The notes: generated by a model from the letters alone, not told the origin. A stretch of 64,000 bases of DNA from Lachnospiraceae bacterium (GCA_024403415.1 JAKSRY010000003.1:62001-126000); one strand, 5' to 3'. Positions 35,670 through 45,326 are shown, counted from the first letter of the stretch. A program made the numbers and translations.

Positions 35670-36222
35670 TATCTTCTATCTCACCTGCCTGTTCATTTCT
35701 TCTCTTTTTAGCTATTTTTTTGATTATCAGAAGCATCAACAGACATCCCAGAATACCACCTGTCGAATCAATTATTACGTCTCTGACACCGGGGCCTCTT
35801 CCCGGAACAAAAATCTGATGAACTTCATCACTTATTGCATACAGTGCCACTACGAGTATAGTAATTGCAACATTCTTCTTATAATTTATTTTTTTGACAT
35901 ATTGACAAATATAATCGATATGAAGCAGAACTGCTGCACCAAGCATCGCAAATTCGGTTAAATGTCCCAATTTACGAAGGTAATGATTAATCTCATCAAG
36001 CAGGCCTCCGCCTGATGCTGCCAGTGTGCTGCCTGAAGAGCCTCCGTCATGTGGAAACAGATTATATATCCATTCAATCAGGGGCATTAAAAATCCGGCA
36101 ATCTTTCTGCTCATCCCGTCGGATTCCGTCACATGTTTTGCTGAAAAATAAAAAATCATCATCATAATGCAAATAACGATAAGCAAAGTGATGATGATTC
36201 CTTTTTTATTTTGTAATCTCAT
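35650..36222 (-). CDS. VanZ-like membrane protein
   Basis: This 190-aa protein has about four membrane helices. It shows the VanZ-family motifs LGHLTEFAMLG and SDEVHQIFVPGRGPGVRDV. VanZ homologues are linked to teicoplanin resistance in enterococci, but most have unknown roles in envelope homeostasis. AAAGGAAG supports the start. It is one of a chain of overlapping genes running from here to the deacetylase. Confidence 0.9.
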   Translation of the reverse strand: MRLQNKKGIIITLLIVICIMMMIFYFSAKHVTESDGMSRKIAGFLMPLIEWIYNLFPHDGGSSGSTLAASGGGLLDEINHYLRKLGHLTEFAMLGAAVLLHIDYICQYVKKINYKKNVAITILVVALYAISDEVHQIFVPGRGPGVRDVIIDSTGGILGCLLMLLIIKKIAKKRRNEQAGEIEDNGNKQS

Positions 36223-36232
36223 TAATCTTCCT

Positions 36233-37165
36233 TTAAGAATTCAGAGCGTTACTTATATCCTCTATCATATCAAGAGCTGCCTTTCTTGATGCCTCGGCAA
36301 ATCTTGCTTCTCCGAACTCTGCATACTTATCCTGTTTGTATGCAGCTATTATACCACGAGATGAGTTAACAATGGCACCCAATCCATCCTTATTGAAGAA
36401 ATTAACAAGATCAGCTCCCTTACCGCCCTGTGCACCATATCCAGGTACAAGAATATAGGTCTTAGGCATAATTTCTCTCAAAACCTTACCCATTTCAGGG
36501 TATGTAGCACCGACAACAGCTCCTATATAACTGTATTCGTCACCCATAACTTCATTTCCCCACTTGGCAACCTGTTCTCCAACGATTTCGTAAAGTGGTC
36601 TGTTATCAGCATCATTTAAGGGTCTGTCCTGGAATTCTCCACTGCTTGGATTAGAAGTCTTAACGAGAACGAATATACCTTTCTTTTCTTCTTTAATAAC
36701 ATCTATAAAAGGATTAACTCCATCTGAACCAAGATAAGGATTAACAGTAACAAAATCTTCATCAAAGGGAGCAATAATATTGCTGCCGACCTTAACCTTT
36801 CCTATATGACCAACAGCATAAGCCTTTGAAGTTGATCCGATATCTCCTCTTTTGATATCTCCGATAACTACCATTCCCTTTTCCTTGGCATAATCTACTG
36901 TCTTTTTGAAGGCAACAAGTCCCGGAATGCCAAACTGCTCATACATTGCAATCTGTGGCTTAACAGCCGGAACAATATCATAAATATGGTCGATTATCTC
37001 TTTATTATATTCCCAAATAGCTTCCGAAGCTCCTTCAAGAGTTTCTCCGCATTTAGCAAATGCTTTTTCCTTAATATAACCCGGAATGTAATCCATCATG
37101 GGGTCAAGTCCCACAACAACAGGTGCATTGGTTTTCTTAATACCACTAATAAGTTTGTTAATCAT
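36233..37165 (-). CDS. pyrF: Orotidine 5'-phosphate decarboxylase
   Basis: This 310-aa enzyme makes UMP from OMP. It is the longer, type 2 form. It shows VVGLDPMMDYIP, VVIGDIKRGDIGSTS with the catalytic Asp-Lys-Asp arrangement, and VPGYGAQGG. Its start has AAGGAGG. Other pyr genes, apart from pyrH, are absent from the window. VanZ begins 10 bp downstream, so it may be read from the same transcript. Confidence 0.96.
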   Translation of the reverse strand: MINKLISGIKKTNAPVVVGLDPMMDYIPGYIKEKAFAKCGETLEGASEAIWEYNKEIIDHIYDIVPAVKPQIAMYEQFGIPGLVAFKKTVDYAKEKGMVVIGDIKRGDIGSTSKAYAVGHIGKVKVGSNIIAPFDEDFVTVNPYLGSDGVNPFIDVIKEEKKGIFVLVKTSNPSSGEFQDRPLNDADNRPLYEIVGEQVAKWGNEVMGDEYSYIGAVVGATYPEMGKVLREIMPKTYILVPGYGAQGGKGADLVNFFNKDGLGAIVNSSRGIIAAYKQDKYAEFGEARFAEASRKAALDMIEDISNALNS

Positions 37166-37184
37166 ATATCCTCCTTAAAATTGA

Positions 37185-37208
37185 AGCCCTGTAATATGTC
37201 ACAGGGCT
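37185..37208 (-). terminator. Hairpin after nrdD
   Basis: AGCCCTGT pairs with ACAGGGCT around an 8-nt loop, between nrdD and pyrF. Read leftward it is followed by TCAATTTTAAGG, so it is a weak terminator that may also shield the pyrF ribosome binding site. Confidence 0.6.
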
Positions 37209-37221
37209 CTCAACCATTTAT

Positions 37222-39633
37222 TTATAAAGTTACTTTTTCCTGTTCCGGGACTTCCTCAAGACTTTCAACAAAAGCCTTAATTCTTGAAGCATTAACATAC
37301 TTCTTAACATTACCGTTCTGAACTATCACAAGTGTAGGTGCCTGCATAACTCCATATTTTGATGCAAGCTCCATATTTTCCTCTGCATCGATAAGAATAT
37401 AATTTATATCCTTAAGATATTCCTTCGCAAGCTTGCAGTTAGGACATGTCTTTGTAGTAAAAAGATAAATTATATTTTCTGCTTTTCTTACTTCAACAGT
37501 TACTTCCGGTGCTTCATAGTCCGAAAGTGTAACAACACTGGTAACAGGACGCTTAAGGCTTGAATTTTCTATATCATAAGTAACTCTGTTATCGTATTCC
37601 TGAAGTTTACCATCATTCCAGTTAGCTATTGGTCTGTAATATCCGGTTATACGGCTGTATACTTCAGTGTTCTTTCCACAATGCGGACATTTATGTACTT
37701 CACCGGCGATATATCCATGCTCCTTACAAATAGAATATGTAGGAGACAATGTGTAATAAGGAAGCTTGTAATTCCATGCAATAGTTTTAATAAGATTTGC
37801 TGCTGCCTGCCAATCAGGAAGCTTTTCTCCAAGGAATGCATGAAATACTGTTCCTGAAGTATAAAGTGTCTGTAATTCATCCTGAATATCCAGTGCATCA
37901 AAAATATCTGAAGTATAATCAACCGGAAGGTGTGACGAATTGGTGTAATAAGGAGTATCTCCAAGTTTACCTGCAGTCTTGATTGATGGCCATTTCTTCT
38001 TATCATGCTTTGCAAGTCTGTAGGTTGTTGACTCTGCAGGTGTTGCTTCAAGATTGTAAAGATCTCCATACATCTCCTGATAATCAGAAAGACGTTCTCT
38101 CATATGATTAAGAACCTTCTTTGCAAATTCCTGAGTTCTCTTGCTTGTAAGATCTTCTCTTAACCAGTTTGCGTTAAGACCGACCTCATTCATACCAATA
38201 AGTCCGATTGTGCTAAAGTGTGACTCAAACGATCCAAGGTATCTCTTTGTATAAGGATACAATCCTTCATTAAGAAGTTTTGTTATTACCTGTCTTTTCA
38301 TCTTAAGAGATCTTGCAGCAATATCCATCATTCTGTTAAGTCTCTTGAAGAAATCATCTTCTCCTGCTGCAAGGTATGCAATTCTTGGAAGATTAATGGT
38401 TACAACTCCGACAGATCCTGTGCTTTCTCCGGAACCAAAATATCCACCTGACTTTTTACGTAATTCGCGAAGATCAAGACGAAGTCTGCAGCACATCGAT
38501 CTTACATCAGAAGGCTCCATATCAGAGTTAACATAGTTACTAAAATATGGAGTTCCGTATTTACTTGTCATTTCAAATAAGAGTCTGTTATTTTCGGTGT
38601 CTGACCAGTCAAAGTCTCTTGTAATTGAATATGTAGGAATAGGATACTGGAATCCTCTTCCGTTAGCATCACCTTCAATCATTGTCTCGATGAAGGCTTT
38701 GTTAATCATATCCATCTCTTTCTTACAGTCCTTATACTTAAAGTCCTGCTCAACACCGCCAACAATAGCCGGGAGTTCTGCAAGATCATTAGGTACTGTC
38801 CAGTCAAGAGTAATATTTGAAAATGGTGCCTGAGTTCCCCATCTTGAAGGAGTATTAACACCATATATAAACGCTTCTATACATTTCTTTACTTCGGGAT
38901 AAGATAAGTTATCTTTTTTAACAAAAGGTGCAAGATAAGTATCAAATGAAGAAAATGCCTGAGCTCCTGCCCATTCATTCTGCATAATTCCAAGGAAATT
39001 TACCATCTGGTTGCAGAGCACAGATAAATGAGCTGCCGGGGCAGATGTAATCTTTCCGGGTATTCCGCCAAGACCTTCCTGAATAAGCTGCTTCAGAGAC
39101 CATCCTGCGCAGTAACCTGTGAGCATTGAAAGATCATGAATATGAATATCTGCATTTCTATGTGCTTCAGCAATCTCATCATCATAGATTTCAGATAACC
39201 AGTAATTAGCTGTAACCGCACCTGAATTAGAGAGAATAAGTCCACCAACTGAATATGTTACTGTAGAATTTTCCTTAACACGCCAGTCTTCAATCTTAAC
39301 ATAGCTGTTTACAATATCTTTATAATCAAGAATTGTAGACTTCATTGTACGCATCTTTTCACGCTGCTTACGATAAAGAATAAAAGCTTTTGCTGCCTCT
39401 GCATAGCCTGCCTGTTCAAGCACCTTTTCAACACTGTCCTGAATTTCCTCGACCTGAATACAGTTATCCTTTACCTTATTCTGAAAATCAGCAGTAACTC
39501 TCAAAGCAAGAAGATCCACAATGTCATTATTATACTGAACATCAGTTGCATTAAATGCTTTAATTATCGCATCTGATATCTTTGTAATAGAAAAATCTGT
39601 GACATCTCCGCCTCTTTTAATAACCTGGAACAC
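37222..39633 (-). CDS. nrdD: Anaerobic ribonucleoside-triphosphate reductase with C-terminal glutaredoxin-like domain
   Basis: This 803-aa enzyme reduces ribonucleoside triphosphates through a glycyl radical. An ATP-cone opens the protein (FQVIKRGGDVTDFSITKI). The body has the usual blocks, including MCCRLRLDL. The zinc site CPHCG and the radical glycine in SRITGYYRPIANW lie near residue 675. Beyond that, about 95 residues form a thioredoxin/glutaredoxin-like domain with CPNC (730-733) and MQAPTLVI, which could supply electrons in cis. Two NrdR boxes lie upstream. No nrdG activase gene is nearby, so it must be elsewhere. Confidence 0.96.
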   Translation of the reverse strand: MFQVIKRGGDVTDFSITKISDAIIKAFNATDVQYNNDIVDLLALRVTADFQNKVKDNCIQVEEIQDSVEKVLEQAGYAEAAKAFILYRKQREKMRTMKSTILDYKDIVNSYVKIEDWRVKENSTVTYSVGGLILSNSGAVTANYWLSEIYDDEIAEAHRNADIHIHDLSMLTGYCAGWSLKQLIQEGLGGIPGKITSAPAAHLSVLCNQMVNFLGIMQNEWAGAQAFSSFDTYLAPFVKKDNLSYPEVKKCIEAFIYGVNTPSRWGTQAPFSNITLDWTVPNDLAELPAIVGGVEQDFKYKDCKKEMDMINKAFIETMIEGDANGRGFQYPIPTYSITRDFDWSDTENNRLLFEMTSKYGTPYFSNYVNSDMEPSDVRSMCCRLRLDLRELRKKSGGYFGSGESTGSVGVVTINLPRIAYLAAGEDDFFKRLNRMMDIAARSLKMKRQVITKLLNEGLYPYTKRYLGSFESHFSTIGLIGMNEVGLNANWLREDLTSKRTQEFAKKVLNHMRERLSDYQEMYGDLYNLEATPAESTTYRLAKHDKKKWPSIKTAGKLGDTPYYTNSSHLPVDYTSDIFDALDIQDELQTLYTSGTVFHAFLGEKLPDWQAAANLIKTIAWNYKLPYYTLSPTYSICKEHGYIAGEVHKCPHCGKNTEVYSRITGYYRPIANWNDGKLQEYDNRVTYDIENSSLKRPVTSVVTLSDYEAPEVTVEVRKAENIIYLFTTKTCPNCKLAKEYLKDINYILIDAEENMELASKYGVMQAPTLVIVQNGNVKKYVNASRIKAFVESLEEVPEQEKVTL

Positions 39634-39701
39634 TAAATCGACCTCCCCCGATGTAAATCAATGCGAAAATTTCATTTTTGCCCAAAATCCCGCATATATT
39701 G

Positions 39702-39730
39702 AGAATATCATTCGAAATATTGAATGTCAA
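39702..39730 (-). promoter_or_regulatory. nrdD promoter
   Basis: Read leftward, TTGACA (39730-39725) and TATTCT (39707-39702) are 17 bp apart, about 70 bp before the nrdD start. Confidence 0.75.
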
Positions 39731-39737
39731 CACGAGT

Positions 39738-39785
39738 ACACAACATATTGTGTTTACATAAGTCGAATAATGTTATATATTGTGC
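39738..39785 (-). promoter_or_regulatory. Two NrdR boxes
   Basis: ACACAACATATTGTGT (39738-39753) matches the NrdR box consensus ACACWATATMTWGTGT closely. A second, weaker copy ATGTTATATATTGTGC (39770-39785) lies 32 bp further upstream, close to the spacing of about three helical turns known for paired NrdR boxes. Both sit just upstream of the -35 hexamer, so repression of nrdD by NrdR is likely. Confidence 0.85.
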
Positions 39786-39827
39786 TTTGTTATGTAAATC
39801 AATCATTTAAAAAAGCCCATTTTAAGC

Positions 39828-39854
39828 CAAAAAAAGCGCCTCAAAAAAGGCGCT
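39828..39854 (-). terminator. Terminator of the TPR lipoprotein operon
   Basis: Read leftward, AGCGCCT-TTTTTG-AGGCGCT is followed by seven T. It lies about 50 bp beyond the stop of the TPR lipoprotein gene. Confidence 0.88.
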
Positions 39855-39902
39855 CAAAAAAACTCACAAAATATTCTTTCATGTTTTGTACAAAATATCC
39901 AA

Positions 39903-40952
39903 CTAACGACTTTTCAGGAATTCATACTCTCTTTTAGCAGCTTCATCATCCGGGAAGCTTCTTAGATAACTCTCCATCAGAACACAGGCCTTCTTAAAAT
40001 CTCCAAGATATTCGTAGGCAACAATTTCATTGTATTTAAGTGTCTGCATCATACCATTGCCTTCAATATTCATAGCCTCTGCAAAAGCTGAAAGTGCTCC
40101 CTCATAATCTCCCATTGAAAGTTTGCAAAGTCCCATCTGATTCAAAACTTCCGGAGATTGTGCTCCTGAATTGAGATACGAAGTATATACGGAAATAGCA
40201 TAATTAACATCACCGAGTGTTTCATAAGTCTTTCCGAGAAACAGAACCGCTTCATACGAATCCTCGTCCTTAGCCTTCTCAAGATAAGTCTTTGCAGATT
40301 CATAATCTTCAAGATAAAAACTAATCTGTCCCTTCTCAAAATTTGTCATTTTCTTGGTTCCGCTTTCAAGAGCTCTCTTAAGATAACTCTGACCTTCACT
40401 CTGGTAGCCTTTCTCATTGAGAATTCCATAAATCTGAATCAGCATATCGTAATTTTCCGGAGCAAGTGCGATTGCCTGATCAAAGCATGCCATCGCCTGA
40501 TTAAGATCGTTCTTTTCCGCAATGATAACGCCCTTCAGGTATATAGCGTCTACCGAACCTGGTTCAAGTGAAATAATTGTATCATATATTTTTAATGCTT
40601 CATCAGCATTACCATTTTTATAATAAGCAGTTGCAAGATAATAGTTGATGTCATAATCCATGTCAACTATTGTCCCTTCGGATGCAGCAAGAGACGCCTC
40701 AAACTTCTCAATGGCTTCAGCATACTTTCCAAGTCCGAGATTGGATATACCTTCTGCTCTTAAAATCTGTCTTTCATCTTCGCCGTTTTCTCTTGCAGTC
40801 TGCAAAAGTTCAAGTGCTGCGTCATATTCCTGTGCTTCAATGCTCGCAAATGCAAGATCAACCGTTTCCGTTGATTTTGAAGAACATGCACTGAGAACAA
40901 GCGCACATATTATAAAAATAATACTCAGATTTTTTTTACTAAATTTAGTCAT
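39903..40952 (-). CDS. TPR-repeat lipoprotein
   Basis: This 349-aa protein has a lipoprotein signal ending in the lipobox LSAC near residue 23. The rest is a chain of tetratricopeptide repeats, for example GLGKYAEAIEKFEASL and KNGNADEALKIYDTII. Such proteins scaffold protein complexes on the outer face of the membrane. It follows the methyltransferase gene after 4 bp and ends with a strong terminator. The partner is unknown. Confidence 0.9.
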   Translation of the reverse strand: MTKFSKKNLSIIFIICALVLSACSSKSTETVDLAFASIEAQEYDAALELLQTARENGEDERQILRAEGISNLGLGKYAEAIEKFEASLAASEGTIVDMDYDINYYLATAYYKNGNADEALKIYDTIISLEPGSVDAIYLKGVIIAEKNDLNQAMACFDQAIALAPENYDMLIQIYGILNEKGYQSEGQSYLKRALESGTKKMTNFEKGQISFYLEDYESAKTYLEKAKDEDSYEAVLFLGKTYETLGDVNYAISVYTSYLNSGAQSPEVLNQMGLCKLSMGDYEGALSAFAEAMNIEGNGMMQTLKYNEIVAYEYLGDFKKACVLMESYLRSFPDDEAAKREYEFLKSR

Positions 40953-40956
40953 CTGT

Positions 40957-42348
40957 CTATTTTCTAAGTCCTTTCGGATAATGATTCTTAACTATTCCAT
41001 CCGATACCTTCCCCCAGCCAACAGAATAGCCGTCAAGGTTCAGAAGATTCCAGCCTTTATTCCCCTCCTTCTGAAGAGTCTCACCTTTTCTGTATTTCAG
41101 TGTTTCTTCAAAAGAAAGATTTACATTGTTTATACAATCTTCAGGATTAAGGTAAAGAGCCAGGGAAAATGAAGGCTCAAATCTGCCCTTTTTAAGTGTA
41201 CCCAAATGAAGTCCCGAACGCAACACTTTTATACCATCAAGCGCGGGCATATTATCCGGAATCAGATAAAGTTCATCCTTAAATAACAGATACCTTTTGC
41301 CTTCTTCATTAAGTTTTTTAAGTCCTGCCTCAGTCATAAGCGAACTCTTAAACCCATACCAGTCCGATAACATTTTTTTATCAACACCAATATTATTCTT
41401 CCTGCTGTTATCTTTCTTATTATGACCATTCTTACTGCTATGTCTGCCATTACTGTCATTTATTTCGTAATCGTCTCCTGCACCGGAAACTGTATTTTTA
41501 TCAAAAACAGCAAAAAAATGACCTTCCCCTCTGTCTTTATGAGGCCATAAACGCCTTGAAAAAACAAGCTTCATATCCGGAAAGTTATCTGTTACATACT
41601 CAGCATTTTTCTCATTTTCATTTTCGGAAAATGTACAGGTTGAATATACCAGCCTTCCGCCCGGTTTCAGCATTTTAAGTGCTTCATCCAGAATATCCTG
41701 CTGCCGTTTTGCACACATCAGAACATTATCCTCGCTCCACTCATCTATAGCTTCGCTGTTCTTTCGAAACATACCTTCACCCGAACAGGGAGCATCTACA
41801 AGAATCCTGTCAAAGATCTGACCCAGTTTGTCAGAAAGGCGCTCCGGTAATTCCGAAACCACAATTGCATTGGCTATTCCAAGCCTTTCGATATTTTCGG
41901 ATAAAATTCCTGCTCTTGCTGCAACCGGTTCATTAGAGACAAGCATTCCTTCACCTTTTAATTTCACAGCAATCTGAGTACTTTTTCCTCCCGGGGCCGC
42001 ACACAAATCAAGTACCACATCACCGGGCTTCACATCAAGATACTCGACAGGTGACATTGCAGAAGGTTCCTGTATATAATATAGTCCTGCCCAGTGATAC
42101 GGATGTTTGCCCGGTGAATAATCTGTATCCTGCGTATCAAAATAAAAACCATCCTCGCACCATTCAACCCGATTTTCTTCCGTGATATTCCATATATTTA
42201 ATTTAAGAAAATCTTCTTTACTGATTTTTAAGCTGTTAATCCTGAGCGCTTTATAATCATTCTTCTCAAAGGCTTCAAGAAACGCCTCATATTCATCTCC
42301 TAGGCTTCTTTTCATTCTGTTTTCAAATTCTATAGGAAGATTAGTCAT
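40957..42348 (-). CDS. RsmF-like rRNA cytosine-C5 methyltransferase
   Basis: This 463-aa protein is a NOL1/NOP2/Sun family SAM-dependent methyltransferase. The SAM loop is DLCAAPGGKSTQIA, and the two catalytic motifs are DAPCSGEGMFRK and YSTCTFSENEN. The C-terminal part carries an RsmF-like RNA-binding domain ending in LDGYSVGWGK. It probably modifies 16S rRNA. I use the ATG at 42348, whose ribosome binding site is poor; an in-frame ATG 22 codons upstream is less likely because it extends beyond the usual family N-terminus (NLPIEFENRM). A weakly conserved, Asn/Lys-rich insert sits in the middle. Confidence 0.93.
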   Translation of the reverse strand: MTNLPIEFENRMKRSLGDEYEAFLEAFEKNDYKALRINSLKISKEDFLKLNIWNITEENRVEWCEDGFYFDTQDTDYSPGKHPYHWAGLYYIQEPSAMSPVEYLDVKPGDVVLDLCAAPGGKSTQIAVKLKGEGMLVSNEPVAARAGILSENIERLGIANAIVVSELPERLSDKLGQIFDRILVDAPCSGEGMFRKNSEAIDEWSEDNVLMCAKRQQDILDEALKMLKPGGRLVYSTCTFSENENEKNAEYVTDNFPDMKLVFSRRLWPHKDRGEGHFFAVFDKNTVSGAGDDYEINDSNGRHSSKNGHNKKDNSRKNNIGVDKKMLSDWYGFKSSLMTEAGLKKLNEEGKRYLLFKDELYLIPDNMPALDGIKVLRSGLHLGTLKKGRFEPSFSLALYLNPEDCINNVNLSFEETLKYRKGETLQKEGNKGWNLLNLDGYSVGWGKVSDGIVKNHYPKGLRK

Positions 42349-42558
42349 AATTGATATTCTTCTGCTCCTCAAAGTACATTTCGTCTTCGTTCTTAATTTG
42401 TCCGTATGTTGCATCTATACCTGTGCTGATTCAATGTTAACATATCGCCGATAATTAACCAACAGGCTGACTTGCATTCTATATTTGTTGAATCAATCTT
42501 CTCCGTGCAATAACAATATATTACTCACACTTTTTCTGCATTTTTCGCGATAAAATCA

Positions 42559-42587
42559 TTGTTTCGACATCAAAAACGGAGTATTAT
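42559..42587 (+). promoter_or_regulatory. Promoter of the AraC-family gene
   Basis: TTGTTT (42559-42564) and TATTAT (42582-42587) are 17 bp apart, about 50 bp before the start codon. Confidence 0.6.
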
Positions 42588-42639
42588 AAAAATATATTGC
42601 TGAAATATAATATTTGCACAGAATATAAAGGACATGATT

Positions 42640-43608
42640 ATGGGAAGAAAACCAAAAACAGATAAAAACGAAAGCTTAACAGCCGTATCAGCCCCTCAGT
42701 TACCTGATATTGCTTCTGATTACCAGGTTAATGTTGCGTTCATAGAACTGGCTCAGCTTCAAATGCACAGTGTAGAATGGAAATGGCACCCTGAAGTCGA
42801 ATTCATTATTGTCAATCACGGGAGCATTAATTTTCTGACTACCGATTCCAGTGAGGTGCTAAATGCCGGACAGGGAATTGTTATCAATTCAAACATCATG
42901 CATTCCATTAAGCCCGCAACTGATGATTATAACTGCAGTTTTTATTCTGTAACTTTCCATCCCGACTTTGTTTTCAACTCAAAGGATAATTCCTTATATC
43001 AAAAATATATACTCCCGGTTGAATCTCCATCTGTCTTTAAATATATAAAGCTTGAAGACGAAAACAGGCAGCACGAAAATCTGCTTGAATATATAAATGA
43101 AATTATAGCGGATAACCTTATCAAAAAAAGAGGCTACGAACTAACCACAAAGGCAAAATTGTGTTTATTAACCGTCAGCCTCCTTGACTACATAACAAAA
43201 TCTGTAACTTCTCCAAAGCTTAGCAGACTTGAAGTTGCTGATGGTGTACGTGCAAAGGAAATAATAACTTATATTCAGCAAAACTATTTCAGAAAGATTA
43301 CTCTGGATGAGCTTGCCGAACAGGTGAACATATCCAAAAGTGAATGCTGCCGTTGCTTTAAGCGTGCACTCAACATTACACCTATCGAGTATCTTATGAA
43401 GTACAGGATTTCAAAAGCTGCTGCACTTATTCAAAACGGTGATCCCAAAAACAGATTTTTTGCCGATCTTTCCGTCAAAGTAGGCTTTAATAATGCAAGT
43501 TACTTCAATAAGCTTTTCCGACAGTATGTCGGTTGTACTCCTACCGAATATCGAAATCAGCTTAAGAAGGGCCTTATTTATGATCCTTTTAAGGATATGT
43601 CCGTCTAA
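42640..43608 (+). CDS. AraC-family transcriptional regulator
   Basis: This 322-aa regulator has a cupin-like N-terminal sensing domain (HPEVEFIIVNHGSINFLT) and a C-terminal double HTH. The first HTH is ITLDELAEQVNISKSECCRC, the second is LSVKVGFNNASYFNKLFRQY, followed by GCTPTEYRNQ. It likely senses a small ligand such as a sugar. AAAGGA supports the second ATG. It is convergent with the lipase-like gene, and their stop codons are 1 bp apart with no terminator between them. Confidence 0.94.
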   Translation: MGRKPKTDKNESLTAVSAPQLPDIASDYQVNVAFIELAQLQMHSVEWKWHPEVEFIIVNHGSINFLTTDSSEVLNAGQGIVINSNIMHSIKPATDDYNCSFYSVTFHPDFVFNSKDNSLYQKYILPVESPSVFKYIKLEDENRQHENLLEYINEIIADNLIKKRGYELTTKAKLCLLTVSLLDYITKSVTSPKLSRLEVADGVRAKEIITYIQQNYFRKITLDELAEQVNISKSECCRCFKRALNITPIEYLMKYRISKAAALIQNGDPKNRFFADLSVKVGFNNASYFNKLFRQYVGCTPTEYRNQLKKGLIYDPFKDMSV

Positions 43609-43609
43609 A

Positions 43610-44992
43610 TCAGGCAAGCTCCATTGAAAGATTGTCAAAAGATTTGTAAGCAGATGCTGCTTCAAGCTCCAGATTAATCAAACTTCGAAGATCCATGGAT
43701 ATTCGTTTTATATTTCGTACACTGTTCCCTATCTGCTGTGATCTGTATGTTTTTTGATTATATGACAGAGGAACTCCTTCAGACAGATCAGCTATTGTCC
43801 TCGCCTCCATTTCTATGTTTTTTAATTCGCTTATATGCTGATGCGCAAGTTCATAAAGAGCATTGTAGTTGACTCTGACAAATACCGAACTGCTCATTCT
43901 TTGGTCAAAACTCTTTTTCTTCAAAAAATCAGATAGCAGTTCGAGCCCACCATTTTTCCCAACTGTCCCAACTATAGCTGATACACCATATACCAGAAAT
44001 TCGTAATAATCTGACAGTCCGGCTTTTTCTCCATTAATTCCGATCTTTCTGCCGCCATTCAATTTTTCGATACTTTGCATCAGTGAGAAGGCTACCCCAT
44101 CCCTTTTATCACAGGGCAGCTGCATCAGTTCATCAGACAAAGCCTCAATAAAATCTCCAAATTCTCCTCGTTTAAGGGCATATGCATTCCGTTTTGCATT
44201 ATATGTTGTGTACAGTTCCCCATCATCGCCCAAAGTGTTACCGGCATACATGGCCGTAAGATCATGATAATTTGCAAAATCTGTCGGAGAACCGCCTGTT
44301 TTTACATAACTTATATGCGATGCAAGTATTATTCCGCACCCTAGGGGACTTACAAAATCATTTTCTCCGTTTATCCCATATATTTTATCTACTCTCTCGC
44401 TGTATTCCTTTTTTGAATATCTTTCCTTCCACTCCTTTACTGCCGTATCTGAATGTCCCTGGCCATCAACTGAATAACAGGCATCGATGATTTTGTAGTT
44501 GTCTGATTCCATGGTAATATACTGAACCTTGTTTCCTCCCTTTGAGTGACCGCTTATATATACCGTATCTTTTTCGGTCAGTTTCAGTTTATTCACAACT
44601 TTATCAAAATAGTTCAATGCCTGCTTCTGCTGTGTTGTGCCATTAACCGTCATTCCTATACCATTATCAGGCCACTCTCCGTCAGCAGTCCCTCTGAATA
44701 CTATATATGTGTTGTTATTCTCTGCATTAACAAATGCAACTGCGTTTGTCCCATCGTTATATCCCATATTGCGGGATTGCATGCATATTTTCAGTTCTCC
44801 AACCTGAGGATTTTCGACTGCTTGAGCCAGAATGGTATATTCTCTATAATATGCATCCTTGACATCTATATGATTTGGCATATCTTTTATTATTTCACCT
44901 AAGGTCATGTTGTCTTTTGCATATTTGTAATCGGTATACATATAAAGGTCAAGCAGCATACTCACTTCCGCTTCTGATAATATTTCAGACAT
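43610..44992 (-). CDS. Mbeg1/DUF2974 lipase-like protein, candidate type VII cargo
   Basis: This 460-aa protein has an alpha/beta-hydrolase core of the DUF2974 (Mbeg1-like) type. The substrate strand reads TYIVFRGTADGEWPDN, and the nucleophile elbow is YISGHSKGGNKVQY, with Ser as the nucleophile. The later GENDFVSPLG and NYHDLT may supply the acid and His. The C-terminal 150 residues are helical without a motif I recognise. It has no signal peptide. As the last gene after five WXG100-like genes, YukD and EssC, it is a good candidate for an exported lipolytic toxin or enzyme. No obvious immunity gene follows. Confidence 0.75.
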   Translation of the reverse strand: MSEILSEAEVSMLLDLYMYTDYKYAKDNMTLGEIIKDMPNHIDVKDAYYREYTILAQAVENPQVGELKICMQSRNMGYNDGTNAVAFVNAENNNTYIVFRGTADGEWPDNGIGMTVNGTTQQKQALNYFDKVVNKLKLTEKDTVYISGHSKGGNKVQYITMESDNYKIIDACYSVDGQGHSDTAVKEWKERYSKKEYSERVDKIYGINGENDFVSPLGCGIILASHISYVKTGGSPTDFANYHDLTAMYAGNTLGDDGELYTTYNAKRNAYALKRGEFGDFIEALSDELMQLPCDKRDGVAFSLMQSIEKLNGGRKIGINGEKAGLSDYYEFLVYGVSAIVGTVGKNGGLELLSDFLKKKSFDQRMSSSVFVRVNYNALYELAHQHISELKNIEMEARTIADLSEGVPLSYNQKTYRSQQIGNSVRNIKRISMDLRSLINLELEAASAYKSFDNLSMELA

Positions 44993-45011
44993 ATTTATTC
45001 ATCACCCAAAC

Positions 45012-45326
45012 TTAAGACACAACGTTGCTTTCAAGATTCTGTCCGCTTTCCATATTAACATTCTCGGTTTCCTGATAATTCCGTGCCATTTCGGAAAGGT
45101 CTTTTGAATGCTCTTCCACCATTCTGTACAATTTATCCATATCCGCCTGCAGCATGCTGAACTTACTGTTATATGCTCCCTGTGCTTCTCCCTGCCAGAA
45201 CGATCTCATTCCATTAACAATTTCCATCATCTGTCTTGTAAGATTATTCATCTCAACTCCCATACTTCCGAATTCTTCCGATGATGACAGAAGTTTTTCC
45301 GGTGTAACCTTTAATAATCCGTCCAT
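45012..45326 (-). CDS. WXG100-family protein
   Basis: This 104-aa protein forms a helix-turn-helix hairpin with the WXG turn in FWQGEAQGAY near its middle. The C-terminal helix contains YQETENVN, matching the YxxxE-type export signal. It is probably secreted through EssC as a dimer or as a chaperone for the next gene, the lipase-like protein. AAGGAG precedes the ATG at 45326. Length fits the family. Confidence 0.9.
   Translation of the reverse strand: MDGLLKVTPEKLLSSSEEFGSMGVEMNNLTRQMMEIVNGMRSFWQGEAQGAYNSKFSMLQADMDKLYRMVEEHSKDLSEMARNYQETENVNMESGQNLESNVVS

Noticed and set aside
40660..41172. 170-codon open frame on + strand
   Set aside because: It spans the antisense of the TPR lipoprotein and methyltransferase ends and has no supporting signals.
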